A stretch of DNA of 64,000 nucleotides. Source: Polaribacter atrinae. GTDB taxonomy: Bacteria > Bacteroidota > Bacteroidia > Flavobacteriales > Flavobacteriaceae. The stretch spans positions 3,718,501 through 3,782,500 of the forward strand of contig NZ_CP150660.1 in NCBI RefSeq assembly GCF_038023995.1, written 5' to 3'. Below the pieces are notes generated by a model. It searched no databases and was not told where the DNA came from. It saw only the letters and a list, made by a program, of their open reading frames with translations. Position 1 is the first letter of the stretch. Every line of letters begins with the position of its first letter. This document shows, in pieces, positions 28,999 through 37,488 of this stretch. Position numbers and translations under genes: made by a program.

Positions 28999-29032
28999 TC
29001 AATTCTTATTGTTGAGTTGTAAATATAAAAAT

Positions 29033-29680
29033 TTATGGTGCTAATCTTTCTTTTTTCCAAGAAAAATCTTCTTCTAGGGTGTATCTTATTCTATCATGCA
29101 TTCTATTTGGTCTCCCTTGCCAAAATTCTATAGAAATTGGTTTTACCAAATAACCTCCCCAATGTTTAGGTCTTATTATTTCCTTTCCTTTAAATTGGTT
29201 TTCAAAAGTTTTTAAATTACCATCTAATTCTTCTCTAGAAGCAACCACTTCACTTTGGTTAGATGCCCAAGCACCTAGTTTGCTACCGTCTGGTCTCGAT
29301 TCAAAATAGCCATCAGACAAATTTTCTGCTAACAGTTCTGCATTTCCTTTTATAATTATTTGTTGTTCTAAGGCTGGCCAAAAGAAAGACAAACAAATAT
29401 TATTATTTGCTGCAATTGCTTTTCCTTTTTCTGAATTGTAATTGGTGTAAAAGATAAAACCTTCCCAAGTAAATTTTTTTAATAAAACAACTCTACTTTT
29501 AGGGAAACCATCTAAACCAATGGAAGAAACGGTCATTGCATTGCTTTCATCAACCATGTTGGATGTGTCTGCTTTTATAAACCAAGTTTGGAATAATTCT
29601 ATGGGGTTTTCTGGGCAAATACTTTCTAAAAGTTCTTGCTTTTCGTAGGATTTTCTATAATTACTTAAATCTTTAGACAT
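29033..29680 (-). CDS. pdxH: Pyridoxamine 5-phosphate oxidase
   Basis: 215 residues, normal length. FMN enzyme that makes pyridoxal 5-phosphate from the pyridoxine or pyridoxamine form. Conserved segments are SRVVLLKKF, FIFYTNYNSEKGKAI (FMN site), FFWPALEQQIIIKG, and the C-terminal WQGRPNRMHDRIRY and W-KERLAP end with the phosphate-binding Arg residues. ATG start at 29680. 34 bp ahead of the SixA gene on the same strand. Confidence 0.96.
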   Translation of the reverse strand: MSKDLSNYRKSYEKQELLESICPENPIELFQTWFIKADTSNMVDESNAMTVSSIGLDGFPKSRVVLLKKFTWEGFIFYTNYNSEKGKAIAANNNICLSFFWPALEQQIIIKGNAELLAENLSDGYFESRPDGSKLGAWASNQSEVVASREELDGNLKTFENQFKGKEIIRPKHWGGYLVKPISIEFWQGRPNRMHDRIRYTLEEDFSWKKERLAP

Positions 29681-29747
29681 TCTTTTAAATTGGATACAGT
29701 AAAAATACAGAATATTTTAACAGGATAAACATTCTAAAACATGCTTT

Positions 29748-30935
29748 TTAAGCATTTTTATTGAAATATTTTGCAAGGTAAACGCCAATACTAGCACACC
29801 CCTGAATTAAATATCCACCAGTAGGCGCATCCCAATTTAACATTTCCCCAATACAATATTGATTCGGGATTTTATGTAGCTGAAAATGAGTATCTACAGC
29901 ATTTAGGTTAATGCCACCAACAGTGGATATTGCTTCATCTAGAATTCCCAAACCGATAATTTCTAGTGGAAACTTTTTAATGTTTTCTGATAAAATTACT
30001 GCATCTAAATAATCCTCTTTAGAAAGTGTTGTTTTTAATAAATCTATTTGAGAGTTGCTTAATTTGAGTTCTTTTTTTAAGATTTGTGTGGTGTTTTTTA
30101 AAGTTGAATTGATCACTTTAGAGGTAACTTTCTCTGAAGTTAACATCGGTTTAAAGTCGATATAAATACGAGCTTTTTCTGTTGATTTTAGCTGTTCTCT
30201 AATTTGCGGACTCAACCCATAAATGGCATTTCCTTCTAAACCGAATTTTGTAATTACAGCTTCTCCTTTTTGTGTTTTATCAGCGCAAGTAATAGCAATG
30301 TTTTTTAAAGGATTTCCTTCGTTTTGGATGATGAAATTAGTTTTCCAATCTACCTTAAAAGCACAGTTAGAAGCTTCAAAAGGCATGGTTTTAATCTCTT
30401 TTTCTTGAAAGGTGTTTAACCAACTTCCGTCAGAACCTGTTATTTTCCAACTTCCTCCGCCTAAAGAGAAAACTGTATAATCAGAAGTAATGGTTTTATT
30501 ATTTATAATTAAATTATGGTCAGAATCCCAACCAGAAAAAGTGTGTTCATATTTAAAGATGATTCCTTTTTCTTTTAAATGATTTAATATTGTATTTAAA
30601 ACCGTAATTGGTTTTATGCCGTCTTCAGGATAGACTCTTTTGCTACTTCCTATATAGGTAGGAATTCCAATCTCTTTTAACCAATCTCTAAAATCATCAT
30701 TGGTAAAACTAAGTAAAGCCCTTTTTAAAAAATCACTAGGTGTATAGCGTTCTATAAAACTAGTTATAGGTTCTGAATGAGTTAAATTAAAACCACCTTT
30801 TCCCGCAACCAATAGCTTTCTACCGGCAGCTTTGTTTTTTTCATATATAGTAACCTCAAATTTATTTGCGTCTAAAAAAGCAGCTAAAAGGAGGGAAGAT
30901 GGTCCGCTTCCAATAATGGAAATTGTTTTTTTCAT
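29748..30935 (-). CDS. YhiN/HI0933-like FAD-dependent flavoprotein
   Basis: 395 residues. FAD-binding GSGPSSLLLAAFL at the N terminus, the family motif GRKLLVAGKGGFNLTHS, and C-terminal APTGGYLIQGCASIGV. The BaiN/YhiN family has no settled function; some members reduce bile-acid intermediates in gut bacteria. It is followed by pdxH after 67 bp. ATG start at 30935. Confidence 0.92.
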   Translation of the reverse strand: MKKTISIIGSGPSSLLLAAFLDANKFEVTIYEKNKAAGRKLLVAGKGGFNLTHSEPITSFIERYTPSDFLKRALLSFTNDDFRDWLKEIGIPTYIGSSKRVYPEDGIKPITVLNTILNHLKEKGIIFKYEHTFSGWDSDHNLIINNKTITSDYTVFSLGGGSWKITGSDGSWLNTFQEKEIKTMPFEASNCAFKVDWKTNFIIQNEGNPLKNIAITCADKTQKGEAVITKFGLEGNAIYGLSPQIREQLKSTEKARIYIDFKPMLTSEKVTSKVINSTLKNTTQILKKELKLSNSQIDLLKTTLSKEDYLDAVILSENIKKFPLEIIGLGILDEAISTVGGINLNAVDTHFQLHKIPNQYCIGEMLNWDAPTGGYLIQGCASIGVYLAKYFNKNA

Positions 30936-31120
30936 GTTGTCAAATTTTAAACTTAACTCAACCTATTGAATTATTTTATTTCAATTCTAAATTTGAATTA
31001 GAAACATTAGATTTAATATTTGTTTATTTAAAATTAATAGTAATCTAAAACAGAAGCGTTTTACTGTCTCATAAACACTGTTAGTTAAGTTATTGGAATT
31101 TAGCTTAGATTTAAACCAAT

Positions 31121-32551
31121 CTACTTTTTAATTATAGTTAATCCAATAAAAGTTAATACTCCATTTAACACCAATACAAAAAATCCAAAATCGAAACCTA
31201 ATTTTTCTTTAGAATAATAGCTAATGATTAAAGTTAGTATAGGAGCTATTAAACAAATTAAAGGTACTATTTTATCTTTTACATTCATTTTGGTAAACAT
31301 TCCAAAAGCATATAAGCCTAATAATGGTCCGTAGGTATAACCAGCAAACGTAAATATTTTTGCAATTACACTTGCATCTGCAATAAAATATTTAAAGATA
31401 AGAATGGTGGCAATTAATATTAGAGAGAATATAATATGTATTCTTTTTCTAATTTTTTCTTGTTCATTTTTCTCTTTCTTTTTATCAATTTCTAAAATGT
31501 CGATACTAAAAGAAGTGGTTAAAGAAGTTAAGGCAGAATCTGCACTAGAATATGCAGCAGCAATTAATCCTAATAAGAAAAATAGCGCTGTAGCCAAACC
31601 TAAAGTTCCTTGGGTTGCTATTAATGGAAAAAGTTGATCTTTATGGGCGTCTATGCCGTTTTGTTGTGCGTAATCGGTTAATAAAACACCCAAAGCTAAA
31701 AAGAAAAAGTTAACAATTACCAAGACAATTGTAAACCAAAACATGTTTTTCTGCGCGTCTTTTAAGTTTCTACACGTTAAGTTTTTTTGCATCATATCTT
31801 GGTCTAAACCAGTCATTACAACTGCAATAAATGCTCCTGCTAAAAATTGTTTCCAAAAATAATTCCCTGCATTTACATCCTCAAAAAAGAACGTTTTAGA
31901 GAGTTCGCTATCGGCAACATAGGTAAATATATTGTCAATCTTCATTTCGGTAGAAATGGTGTAAATACAAACACCTACAGCAAGCAGCATAAATAAGGTT
32001 TGTAAAGTATCTGTCCAAACAATTGTTTTTATACCGCCTTTAAAAGTGTACAACCAAATTAATAAAATAGTAATAGAAACCGTAACCCAAAAAGGAACAC
32101 CATAGGCATCAAACAAAATAACTTGTAAGACATTTGCTACTAGAAATAATCGAAATGCTGCACCAATTACTCTAGAAAGTAAAAAGAAACTCGCACCTGT
32201 TTTGTAAGAATAGTTTCCGAAACGATCTTGTAAATAGGTATAGATGGAAGTTAAATTTAGTTTATAATAGAGAGGCAGTAATACCAAACCAATTACTAAG
32301 TACCCAACAACATAGCCTAGAACCATTTGAAAATAACTCATAGAATCTGTTTCTACCCAACCAGGTACAGAAATAAATGTAACTCCAGATAGAGAGGCAC
32401 CAATCATACCAAAGGCAACTAGATACCAAGGTGAAGAATTATTTGCTTTAAAAAAGGTTTTGTTGTCTGCAGATTTCCCGGTGATGTAAGAAATAAATAT
32501 TAATACAGAAAAATAAGCGACGATTAATAATAAGATGTAAAGTGGTTGCAT
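31121..32551 (-). CDS. Sodium:solute symporter (SSS family)
   Basis: 476 residues and about 13 membrane helices. It begins in an SSS-type first helix and has the GMIGASLSGVTFISVPGW segment (helix 1 unwound sodium site) and YSSADSALTSLTTSFS (helix 8, sodium-coordinating Ser/Thr), which are the main sodium-binding features. The substrate (sugar, sialic acid, proline or similar) cannot be read from the sequence. A 185-bp non-coding gap follows it, and a 170-bp gap precedes it. Confidence 0.92.
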   Translation of the reverse strand: MQPLYILLLIVAYFSVLIFISYITGKSADNKTFFKANNSSPWYLVAFGMIGASLSGVTFISVPGWVETDSMSYFQMVLGYVVGYLVIGLVLLPLYYKLNLTSIYTYLQDRFGNYSYKTGASFFLLSRVIGAAFRLFLVANVLQVILFDAYGVPFWVTVSITILLIWLYTFKGGIKTIVWTDTLQTLFMLLAVGVCIYTISTEMKIDNIFTYVADSELSKTFFFEDVNAGNYFWKQFLAGAFIAVVMTGLDQDMMQKNLTCRNLKDAQKNMFWFTIVLVIVNFFFLALGVLLTDYAQQNGIDAHKDQLFPLIATQGTLGLATALFFLLGLIAAAYSSADSALTSLTTSFSIDILEIDKKKEKNEQEKIRKRIHIIFSLILIATILIFKYFIADASVIAKIFTFAGYTYGPLLGLYAFGMFTKMNVKDKIVPLICLIAPILTLIISYYSKEKLGFDFGFFVLVLNGVLTFIGLTIIKK

Positions 32552-32689
32552 AGAGTAATTAAGAATGTTCTATTTTAATGCACGAATATAGGATTTTTAG
32601 AGAATAGAATATAGAAAAGTGTATAAAGAAAATAATGGATAAGATAGCGGTGAAGTCGTTTGTAAAAAGAGTTACTTTTCTTAAACATC

Positions 32690-32723
32690 TTGCATCTTTT
32701 TTCTCTTTAAAATTGTAATTTTG
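32690..32723 (+). promoter_or_regulatory. Promoter of recR, possibly leaderless
   Basis: TTG at 32690-32692 and TAATTTTG at 32716-32723 with a 23-bp spacer. The expected transcript start is about 6 bp after the -7 box, at or next to the recR ATG at 32730. Confidence 0.5.
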
Positions 32724-32729
32724 CCGACT

Positions 32730-33347
32730 ATGGATTTTTCATCAAAACTTTTAGAAAATGCAGTGAACGAAGTATCTCGTTTACCAGGGATAGGGAAAAG
32801 AACTGCATTGCGTTTAGTACTACATTTGTTAAAGCAACCTTCGGATAATACCAAATTTTTAACAGAGGCTTTGTTGCATTTAAGAAATGATGTGAAAAAC
32901 TGTGAAAAATGCCATAATATTTCTGATACTGAATTGTGTGATATTTGCTATAATGTAAAGAGAAACCCAGAGATTGTTTGTGTTGTAGAAGATATTAGAG
33001 ATGTAATGGCTATTGAAAGTACGTCTCAATTTAATGGATTGTACCATGTTTTGGGCGGTAAAATTTCTCCGATTGAAGGTATTGGTCCTCAAAACTTAAA
33101 AATAGAAAGTTTAATTAAGAAAGTAGAGAGCGGAGAAGTTAAAGAATTGATTTTTGCTTTAAGTTCTACAATGGAGGGTGATACGACTAATTTCTATATT
33201 TTTAAACAAATAGAAAAATTTAATATAACAACATCTACAATTGCACGTGGAATTTCTGTGGGTGATGAATTAGAATACGCAGATGAAGTTACTTTAGGTA
33301 GGTCTATTGTAAATAGAATTCCGTTTGAACAAAGTATAAGAGGGTGA
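32730..33347 (+). CDS. recR: Recombination mediator protein RecR
   Basis: 205 residues from the ATG at 32730; an in-frame TTG at 32721 lies inside the -7 box and is rejected. RecR binds RecF/RecO and helps load RecA at gaps. It has the HhH motif [11 protein letters not shown], a C4 zinc finger [16 protein letters not shown] and a Toprim domain with [14 protein letters not shown], plus a C-terminal [16 protein letters not shown] segment. The stop lies 1 bp from the convergent lipoprotein gene. Confidence 0.97.
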   Translation: MDFSSKLLENAVNEVSRLPGIGKRTALRLVLHLLKQPSDNTKFLTEALLHLRNDVKNCEKCHNISDTELCDICYNVKRNPEIVCVVEDIRDVMAIESTSQFNGLYHVLGGKISPIEGIGPQNLKIESLIKKVESGEVKELIFALSSTMEGDTTNFYIFKQIEKFNITTSTIARGISVGDELEYADEVTLGRSIVNRIPFEQSIRG

Positions 33348-33348
33348 T

Positions 33349-33804
33349 TTAATCGATTCTATAAAAAAATATTTGGTTAGGATTTTCAGTATTAGGATTT
33401 TCAAAGTCAAAATCAATTTCGTCATGTTTTCCGTCAATAGTTGAATTGAGAATAAAGTAATTTTCAACATCAGAGTTGTCGTATTTAAAAGATCCCCAAA
33501 TTCTATTATAACGGCTATGGGTTATAGTTAATTTACCGGTTAAGGTTTTTGAGTATACACACTTATTATTATTAGGATCTCTTTTGTATTTTCTATGAAT
33601 AAAGCTGTCATCAGAATTAATTATCAAATCAATAGAGTCGTCAACAGAACTACCTGTACAATATGCTTGTATTGAAGGGGTAAATTGTCTAACTCTAAAA
33701 TTACCGCTAAAATCTCCCAACCCATAAAATTCTGGTTGGTCATCATTAGAAGTGCAAGAAAATAAGATGATAAGGATAGAGAATGCTAAAATTTTGTTTT
33801 TCAT
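33349..33804 (-). CDS. Small lipoprotein of unknown function
   Basis: 151 residues with a clear lipoprotein signal: MKNKILAFSILIILFSC, then CTSNDDQPEF. The mature part reads as short beta strands with NSTIDGKHDEIDFDF near the end and resembles lipocalin-like or DUF-type flavobacterial lipoproteins, but I cannot assign a family. It lies convergent to recR with a 1-bp gap, and 60 bp downstream of hemJ on the same strand. Confidence 0.75.
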   Translation of the reverse strand: MKNKILAFSILIILFSCTSNDDQPEFYGLGDFSGNFRVRQFTPSIQAYCTGSSVDDSIDLIINSDDSFIHRKYKRDPNNNKCVYSKTLTGKLTITHSRYNRIWGSFKYDNSDVENYFILNSTIDGKHDEIDFDFENPNTENPNQIFFYRID

Positions 33805-33864
33805 GTTTTTTAATCTAAGATATCAGTTTTTAAAATAGTTAATGTTGAAATGAGTTTTATTTAC

Positions 33865-34452
33865 TTATTCTTTTTTATGATCACTTTCTAAAACTTCTCT
33901 CTCAGCTTTTTCCCAAGATCTTTTTTCTCTTATCTTCTTGTAGAGTCTAATTCCTAACATTAACAGTACTCCAAAAAGGATAATACCTACAACACCCCAA
34001 ATCCAATTTATAGCAGATTTTAGGGTTACTAAAAAAACGACTGCAAATAAAATAAGTGTTGGTGCTTCGTTTATAATTCTTAATTTGAATGCTGTGTATT
34101 TTATAATATTATTCTGTAATTGTTTGTATATTTTATGGCAAAAACCATGATAAACATACAATGCTAAGACAAAAGTAAGTTTTATGTGCATCCAAGGCAT
34201 TTCTAAATAATGCGGATTTTTGTACAACATCCAAAAGCCAAAGATACTTGCTAAAATTGCAGAAGGCCAAGTAATAATATACCACAACCTTTTGCTCATT
34301 AATTTATATTGAGTTTGTAAAATTTCTTTTGCAGGTTCTGTTTTCTTTTCTGCTTCTACATGATACATAAATAAGCGAACAATATAAAATAACCCAGCAA
34401 ACCAAGTAACAATAAAAATAATATGTAAAGCTTTTACGTATAGGAAATCCAT
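33865..34452 (-). CDS. hemJ: Protoporphyrinogen IX oxidase HemJ
   Basis: 195 residues with four or five membrane helices. HemJ oxidises protoporphyrinogen IX to protoporphyrin IX; it is the form used by most bacteria lacking HemG and HemY. The conserved His is residue 10 in KALHIIFIVTWFAGLFYIVR and the conserved Lys is residue 91 in WMHIKL, both needed for the b-type heme in studied members. The C-terminal tail (after about 165) is Lys/Glu-rich. Together with hemH just upstream on the same strand it forms the last two steps of heme synthesis. Confidence 0.92.
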   Translation of the reverse strand: MDFLYVKALHIIFIVTWFAGLFYIVRLFMYHVEAEKKTEPAKEILQTQYKLMSKRLWYIITWPSAILASIFGFWMLYKNPHYLEMPWMHIKLTFVLALYVYHGFCHKIYKQLQNNIIKYTAFKLRIINEAPTLILFAVVFLVTLKSAINWIWGVVGIILFGVLLMLGIRLYKKIREKRSWEKAEREVLESDHKKE

Positions 34453-34480
34453 AATTTTTTAATTTTATTTATTCTAATCG

Positions 34481-34573
34481 ATGTCATTACTAATGAAGAA
34501 TTAGGAGGAATCTAAGTTTTACTTATAATAAGGTTTCTCAATTGCTAAAAAAAAGCTCATTTCGAAATGACAT
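34481..34573. repeat. Degenerate GTCATT...AATGAC hairpin repeat
   Basis: Ends are ATGTCATT and AATGACAT, an exact 8-bp inverted pair, with AGGAGGAATCT inside. It resembles, but is shorter on identity than, the copies at 41421, 42807 and 56214. Confidence 0.5.
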
Positions 34574-34624
34574 ATTGAATACTAGAATATATTTTAATTT
34601 TAGCTATTTGTTTGCAAACAAGTT

Positions 34625-34740
34625 TAGCCCTGATTGAAGCGGCATCCTTTTTTCTGGCAGTTCGAGTGAATTTGCTTTTTTGCAAATTTATATCGAGAAC
34701 AGAAGAAAAAAGATATAGCAGAAAGCAGGAAAAAGCTTCT
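34625..34740. repeat. Composite repeat: repeat C carrying a nested copy of repeat B
   Basis: Outer parts (TGATTGAAGCGGCATCC near 34631 and AGATATAGCAGAAAGC near 34711) are a reverse-strand copy of the element at 44331. The inner part 34656-34700 (GGCAGTTCGAGTGAATTT to AAATTTATATCGAGAAC) is repeat B, with an internal stem AAATTTGC/GCAAATTT-like pairing. The 295-bp hemH-hemJ gap holds nothing else clear. Confidence 0.6.
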
Positions 34741-34747
34741 AATAATT

Positions 34748-35764
34748 TTACTTATTTCTCCAGTCGTTAATCCATTTTACCATAACATCTACCCAATCGT
34801 CATTGTCATTCATACAAGGTATGTGTTTGTAATCTGTACCTCCAAACTTTAAAAACTCGTCTTTTCCTTCCATGGCAATTTCTTCTAGAGTTTCTAAGCA
34901 GTCAGCAACAAAGGCAGGAGTTACAACGGCTAATTTCTTTTTTCCTTCTGATGGAAATTTCTCTATTTCGAAATCTGTATAAGGTTTTAACCAAGGATCT
35001 TTTAATAAACGAGATTGAAAAGAATTACTATACGTACCTTCTTTTAAGTTTAAGGCTTTAGCAATTTCTTTTGTAGTTTCAAAACATTGATGTCTGTAGC
35101 ATGTGTGATGTGCAACAGAATTGCGCTCACAACAAGAACCATCAATTTTACAGTGGTTTTTAGTAACGTCAGATTTCATTATATGACGCTCCGGAATTCC
35201 GTGATATGAAAACAAGATATGATCATAATCAAAACCTTCTAAATGATTCGCAATGTTGTTACTCATTGCTTTTATGTAATCTGGTTCATTATAAAAAGCA
35301 GGTAAAACGTCTAATTTTACTTGCGGATATTTTTCTGCTAAAATTTCTTCTGCTTTTACAACAACCGTTTCGTAAGAAGACATTGCGTAATGCGGATATA
35401 ATGGTGCTAAAAAGATTTCTGTTACTCCTTTATCAACAAGTTCTTTAATACCTTTTTCCATGGTCATAGAACCGTAACGCATTGCCAAAGCAACAGGTAG
35501 GTCTACTTTTTTTATTACTTTGTCTGTAAATCTTTGAGAGATTACAACTAATGGAGAACCTTCTTTCCACCAAATTTTTTTATAAGCAGCACCTGCTTTT
35601 TTTGGTCTTGTTTGTAAAATAATTCCGTTAATAAGCAACCAGCGTTTCCAATACGGAATGTCTATTACGCGTTCGTCCATTAAAAATTCTCCTAAATAAC
35701 TCTTTACATCTTTGGTGTCTGTAGAGTCTGGTGATCCTAAATTGTTTAGTAATATTCCTTTCAT
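34748..35764 (-). CDS. hemH: Ferrochelatase
   Basis: 338 residues. Inserts Fe(II) into protoporphyrin IX. Start MKGILLNNLGSPDS matches the N-terminal strand of HemH; the catalytic His is in LFSYHGIPERH, and TCYRHQCFETT and SFQSRLLKDPWLKPYT are the other conserved segments; VVTPAFVADCLETLEEI holds the second catalytic Glu. Four Cys residues in CKIDGSCCERNSVAHHTC are like those that bind a [2Fe-2S] cluster in some bacterial enzymes, though their spacing is not diagnostic. Upstream of hemJ, separated by 295 bp of repeats. Confidence 0.95.
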   Translation of the reverse strand: MKGILLNNLGSPDSTDTKDVKSYLGEFLMDERVIDIPYWKRWLLINGIILQTRPKKAGAAYKKIWWKEGSPLVVISQRFTDKVIKKVDLPVALAMRYGSMTMEKGIKELVDKGVTEIFLAPLYPHYAMSSYETVVVKAEEILAEKYPQVKLDVLPAFYNEPDYIKAMSNNIANHLEGFDYDHILFSYHGIPERHIMKSDVTKNHCKIDGSCCERNSVAHHTCYRHQCFETTKEIAKALNLKEGTYSNSFQSRLLKDPWLKPYTDFEIEKFPSEGKKKLAVVTPAFVADCLETLEEIAMEGKDEFLKFGGTDYKHIPCMNDNDDWVDVMVKWINDWRNK

Positions 35765-35798
35765 TTAAAAAAGTTTCAAAGTATTTAAGTTTTAGTTT

Positions 35799-35806
35799 CA
35801 AATTTA
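35799..35806 (-). promoter_or_regulatory. Putative -7 box of hemH
   Basis: Minus strand reads TAAATTTG, 35 bp before the hemH ATG. The upstream TrmH-like gene is only 56 bp away, so this would be an internal promoter. Confidence 0.35.
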
Positions 35807-35820
35807 TAGAAATGAAACTC

Positions 35821-36339
35821 TTATATTTTATTTTTGCTTACTGTTAGTTGATTAGTAACTTCATACAAAGTGATTGCTAAACTGTGTATAACATTCATGC
35901 TAGAGTTTCTACCAAACATTGGTATTGCAATGGTATGGTCTAATAAATCTACATTTTCAATTCCGTTTCTTTCACTTCCCAAAAGTAATACGATTTTTTC
36001 ATGATTTTTAAAATTAAAATTTTGAATATCGATACTTTTATCAGTAATTTCTATACCAATAATGGTGTTTCCTTCTTGCTTTAATTGGTGAATCAGTAAA
36101 TCAAAATTAGTATAAACTTCATGCTGAATTTGGTTTACCGTGTTTCTTGCTGTCTTTTTTACAATTCTATTTTCTGTAGAAGGTGAGTTCTCATGAAAAT
36201 AAATTTTTTGTACTCCAAAACTTTCCGAAATTCTAAAACACATTCCTATGTTTTCAGGTGTTCTAATAGCATCGCAAACAATTGTTATAGGAAATTGCTT
36301 TTGATTATTTTCTATGTCGTAATGTGTTAATTGTTCCAA
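35821..36339 (-). CDS. SpoU/TrmH family RNA methyltransferase
   Basis: 172 residues: a bare SPOUT catalytic domain. Motif 1 is RTPENIGMCFRISE, motif 2 LLLGSERNGI, motif 3 IPMFGRNSSMNVIHSLAI, which form the SAM-binding knot. It 2-O-methylates ribose in tRNA or rRNA; the target base is unknown. The frame opens with TTG at 36339, only about 7 bp after the expected transcript start, so a very short or leaderless transcript is possible. It lies in front of hemH on the same strand. Confidence 0.9.
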   Translation of the reverse strand: MEQLTHYDIENNQKQFPITIVCDAIRTPENIGMCFRISESFGVQKIYFHENSPSTENRIVKKTARNTVNQIQHEVYTNFDLLIHQLKQEGNTIIGIEITDKSIDIQNFNFKNHEKIVLLLGSERNGIENVDLLDHTIAIPMFGRNSSMNVIHSLAITLYEVTNQLTVSKNKI

Positions 36340-36352
36340 ATTAATTTTGATT

Positions 36353-36360
36353 CAAAGTTA
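36353..36360 (-). promoter_or_regulatory. Putative -7 box of the TrmH-like gene
   Basis: Minus strand reads TAACTTTG, 13 bp before the TTG start. No good -33 element. Confidence 0.4.
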
Positions 36361-36399
36361 AAAAAAGATGTTTTTTTAAATTTTAGTTTAGCTTGCTAT

Positions 36400-37284
36400 T
36401 TACTCTTTTAAGCTCATTACATACTTCTTTGGCGTTGTGCCAAACTTCTTTTTAAAGGCTGCAATAAAGTGGCTAGAGGTGCTGTAGCCTACTTTTACAC
36501 CAACTTCATTCACATTATATTGATTACTTTCTAATAATTTTCTAGCGTACTCCATTTTGTAATCAAAAAGAAAACTAAAAACGGTATCTCCATAAATCTG
36601 TTTAAACCCTTCTTTTAATTTTTTGATATTTAGACCAATTTCATTTGCTAATTCTTGCAAACCTGGTGGTTCTGCCATTCTAGCAATGATAATTTCTTTT
36701 GCTTTTCTAATTTTTAATACATTTTGTTCATCTACTAAAAAAGGACAAAATTCACCTTCTGGGTTTTCTTCTTTTTGAAAATGGATACTTAATAATTCGT
36801 AAACTTTTCCTCTAACATATAATTCTCTAATAGAACTATTTGTTTTAGAATTTATAATTTGCTGTAAAATAATAGAAACAGTAGGTTTAATTTCTGTGTC
36901 GTCATAATACTTCTTGTTGCTGTTTTCATCACTTAAAAAAGGAATGTAACCAGACTCTTTAGAAAATAACGAGTGAAATTTCTCTATAGAAATTAATAAC
37001 GAAACCAATGTTGTTTTGGGTTGAATTTCTAAATTGATAGGTAAAACTCCTTGTGGGTTGTATAATAGAATTGCTCTATTGTCTAGAACATCAAAAGAGT
37101 AGCTGCCATTATTAAATAAAAATTTAGATTTACCTCTTAAACAAAAATGAATTTGTATAAATGCATTATTAATTTTTCTTTCAAAGTTATGTACTTCTTT
37201 ACTTTCATTCTGAAAATGAAGTACATAAAAACCTTTCTCTAAAGTAATTTCTTCAAACGTACTTTCTCCGACATTTTTAAACAT
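36400..37284 (-). CDS. AraC-family transcriptional regulator
   Basis: 294 residues. An N-terminal cupin-like sensing region (1-150) is followed by a C-terminal double HTH of the AraC type (about 195-290), with ELANEIGLNIKKLKEGFKQ as the first HTH and VGVKVGYSTSSHFIAAFKK and the closing KKFGTTPKKY as the second. It lies head-to-head with hemA and 60 bp from the TrmH-like gene. In related genomes such a regulator also sits by hemA, so it probably controls heme genes; the signal it senses is unknown. Confidence 0.9.
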   Translation of the reverse strand: MFKNVGESTFEEITLEKGFYVLHFQNESKEVHNFERKINNAFIQIHFCLRGKSKFLFNNGSYSFDVLDNRAILLYNPQGVLPINLEIQPKTTLVSLLISIEKFHSLFSKESGYIPFLSDENSNKKYYDDTEIKPTVSIILQQIINSKTNSSIRELYVRGKVYELLSIHFQKEENPEGEFCPFLVDEQNVLKIRKAKEIIIARMAEPPGLQELANEIGLNIKKLKEGFKQIYGDTVFSFLFDYKMEYARKLLESNQYNVNEVGVKVGYSTSSHFIAAFKKKFGTTPKKYVMSLKE

Positions 37285-37315
37285 CTCTAATGTTTTTAGT
37301 TTCTATCTTTTTATT

Positions 37316-37328
37316 TAGAATGATTCTA
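37316..37328. promoter_or_regulatory. 13-bp palindrome in the AraC-regulator leader
   Basis: TAGAAT-G-ATTCTA, a perfect 6-1-6 inverted repeat, about 32 bp upstream of the AraC-family ATG. It could be an operator for autoregulation or a short RNA hairpin. The 204-bp divergent region has no second copy. Confidence 0.4.
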
Positions 37329-37359
37329 TATAAAAATAAATAAAAACTCAATTATGCAG

Positions 37360-37367
37360 CAAAAGTA
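37360..37367 (-). promoter_or_regulatory. Putative -7 box of the AraC-family regulator
   Basis: Minus strand reads TACTTTTG, 76 bp before the start codon; the palindrome at 37316 would be in its leader. No -33 element at standard spacing. Confidence 0.4.
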
Positions 37368-37462
37368 ATGCTTTTAAGGTGTTTTACTCATAAAATTTAA
37401 TTAAAAAACATATAACGTTATAAATAGTCCTTTAAGCGATATTTTTTTCTAATTGAAGTTTA

Positions 37463-37470
37463 TACTTTTG
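37463..37470 (+). promoter_or_regulatory. hemA: Putative -7 box of the hemA operon
   Basis: TACTTTTG, an exact TAnnTTTG match, 18 bp before the hemA ATG at 37489. The TTG upstream is only 7 bp away, so no standard -33 element is present; activator help is likely. Confidence 0.5.
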
Positions 37471-37488
37471 TCCAACTTTTAGAATAAT

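Noticed and set aside
29741..29755. ATGCTT...AAGCAT stem at the end of the YhiN-like gene
   Set aside because: Only 6 bp and overlaps the stop codon; on the gene strand no good T-run follows.
37316..37328. Palindrome considered as a Fur box
   Set aside because: Only 13 bp, lacks the 19-bp GATAAT pattern; left as an unassigned palindrome.
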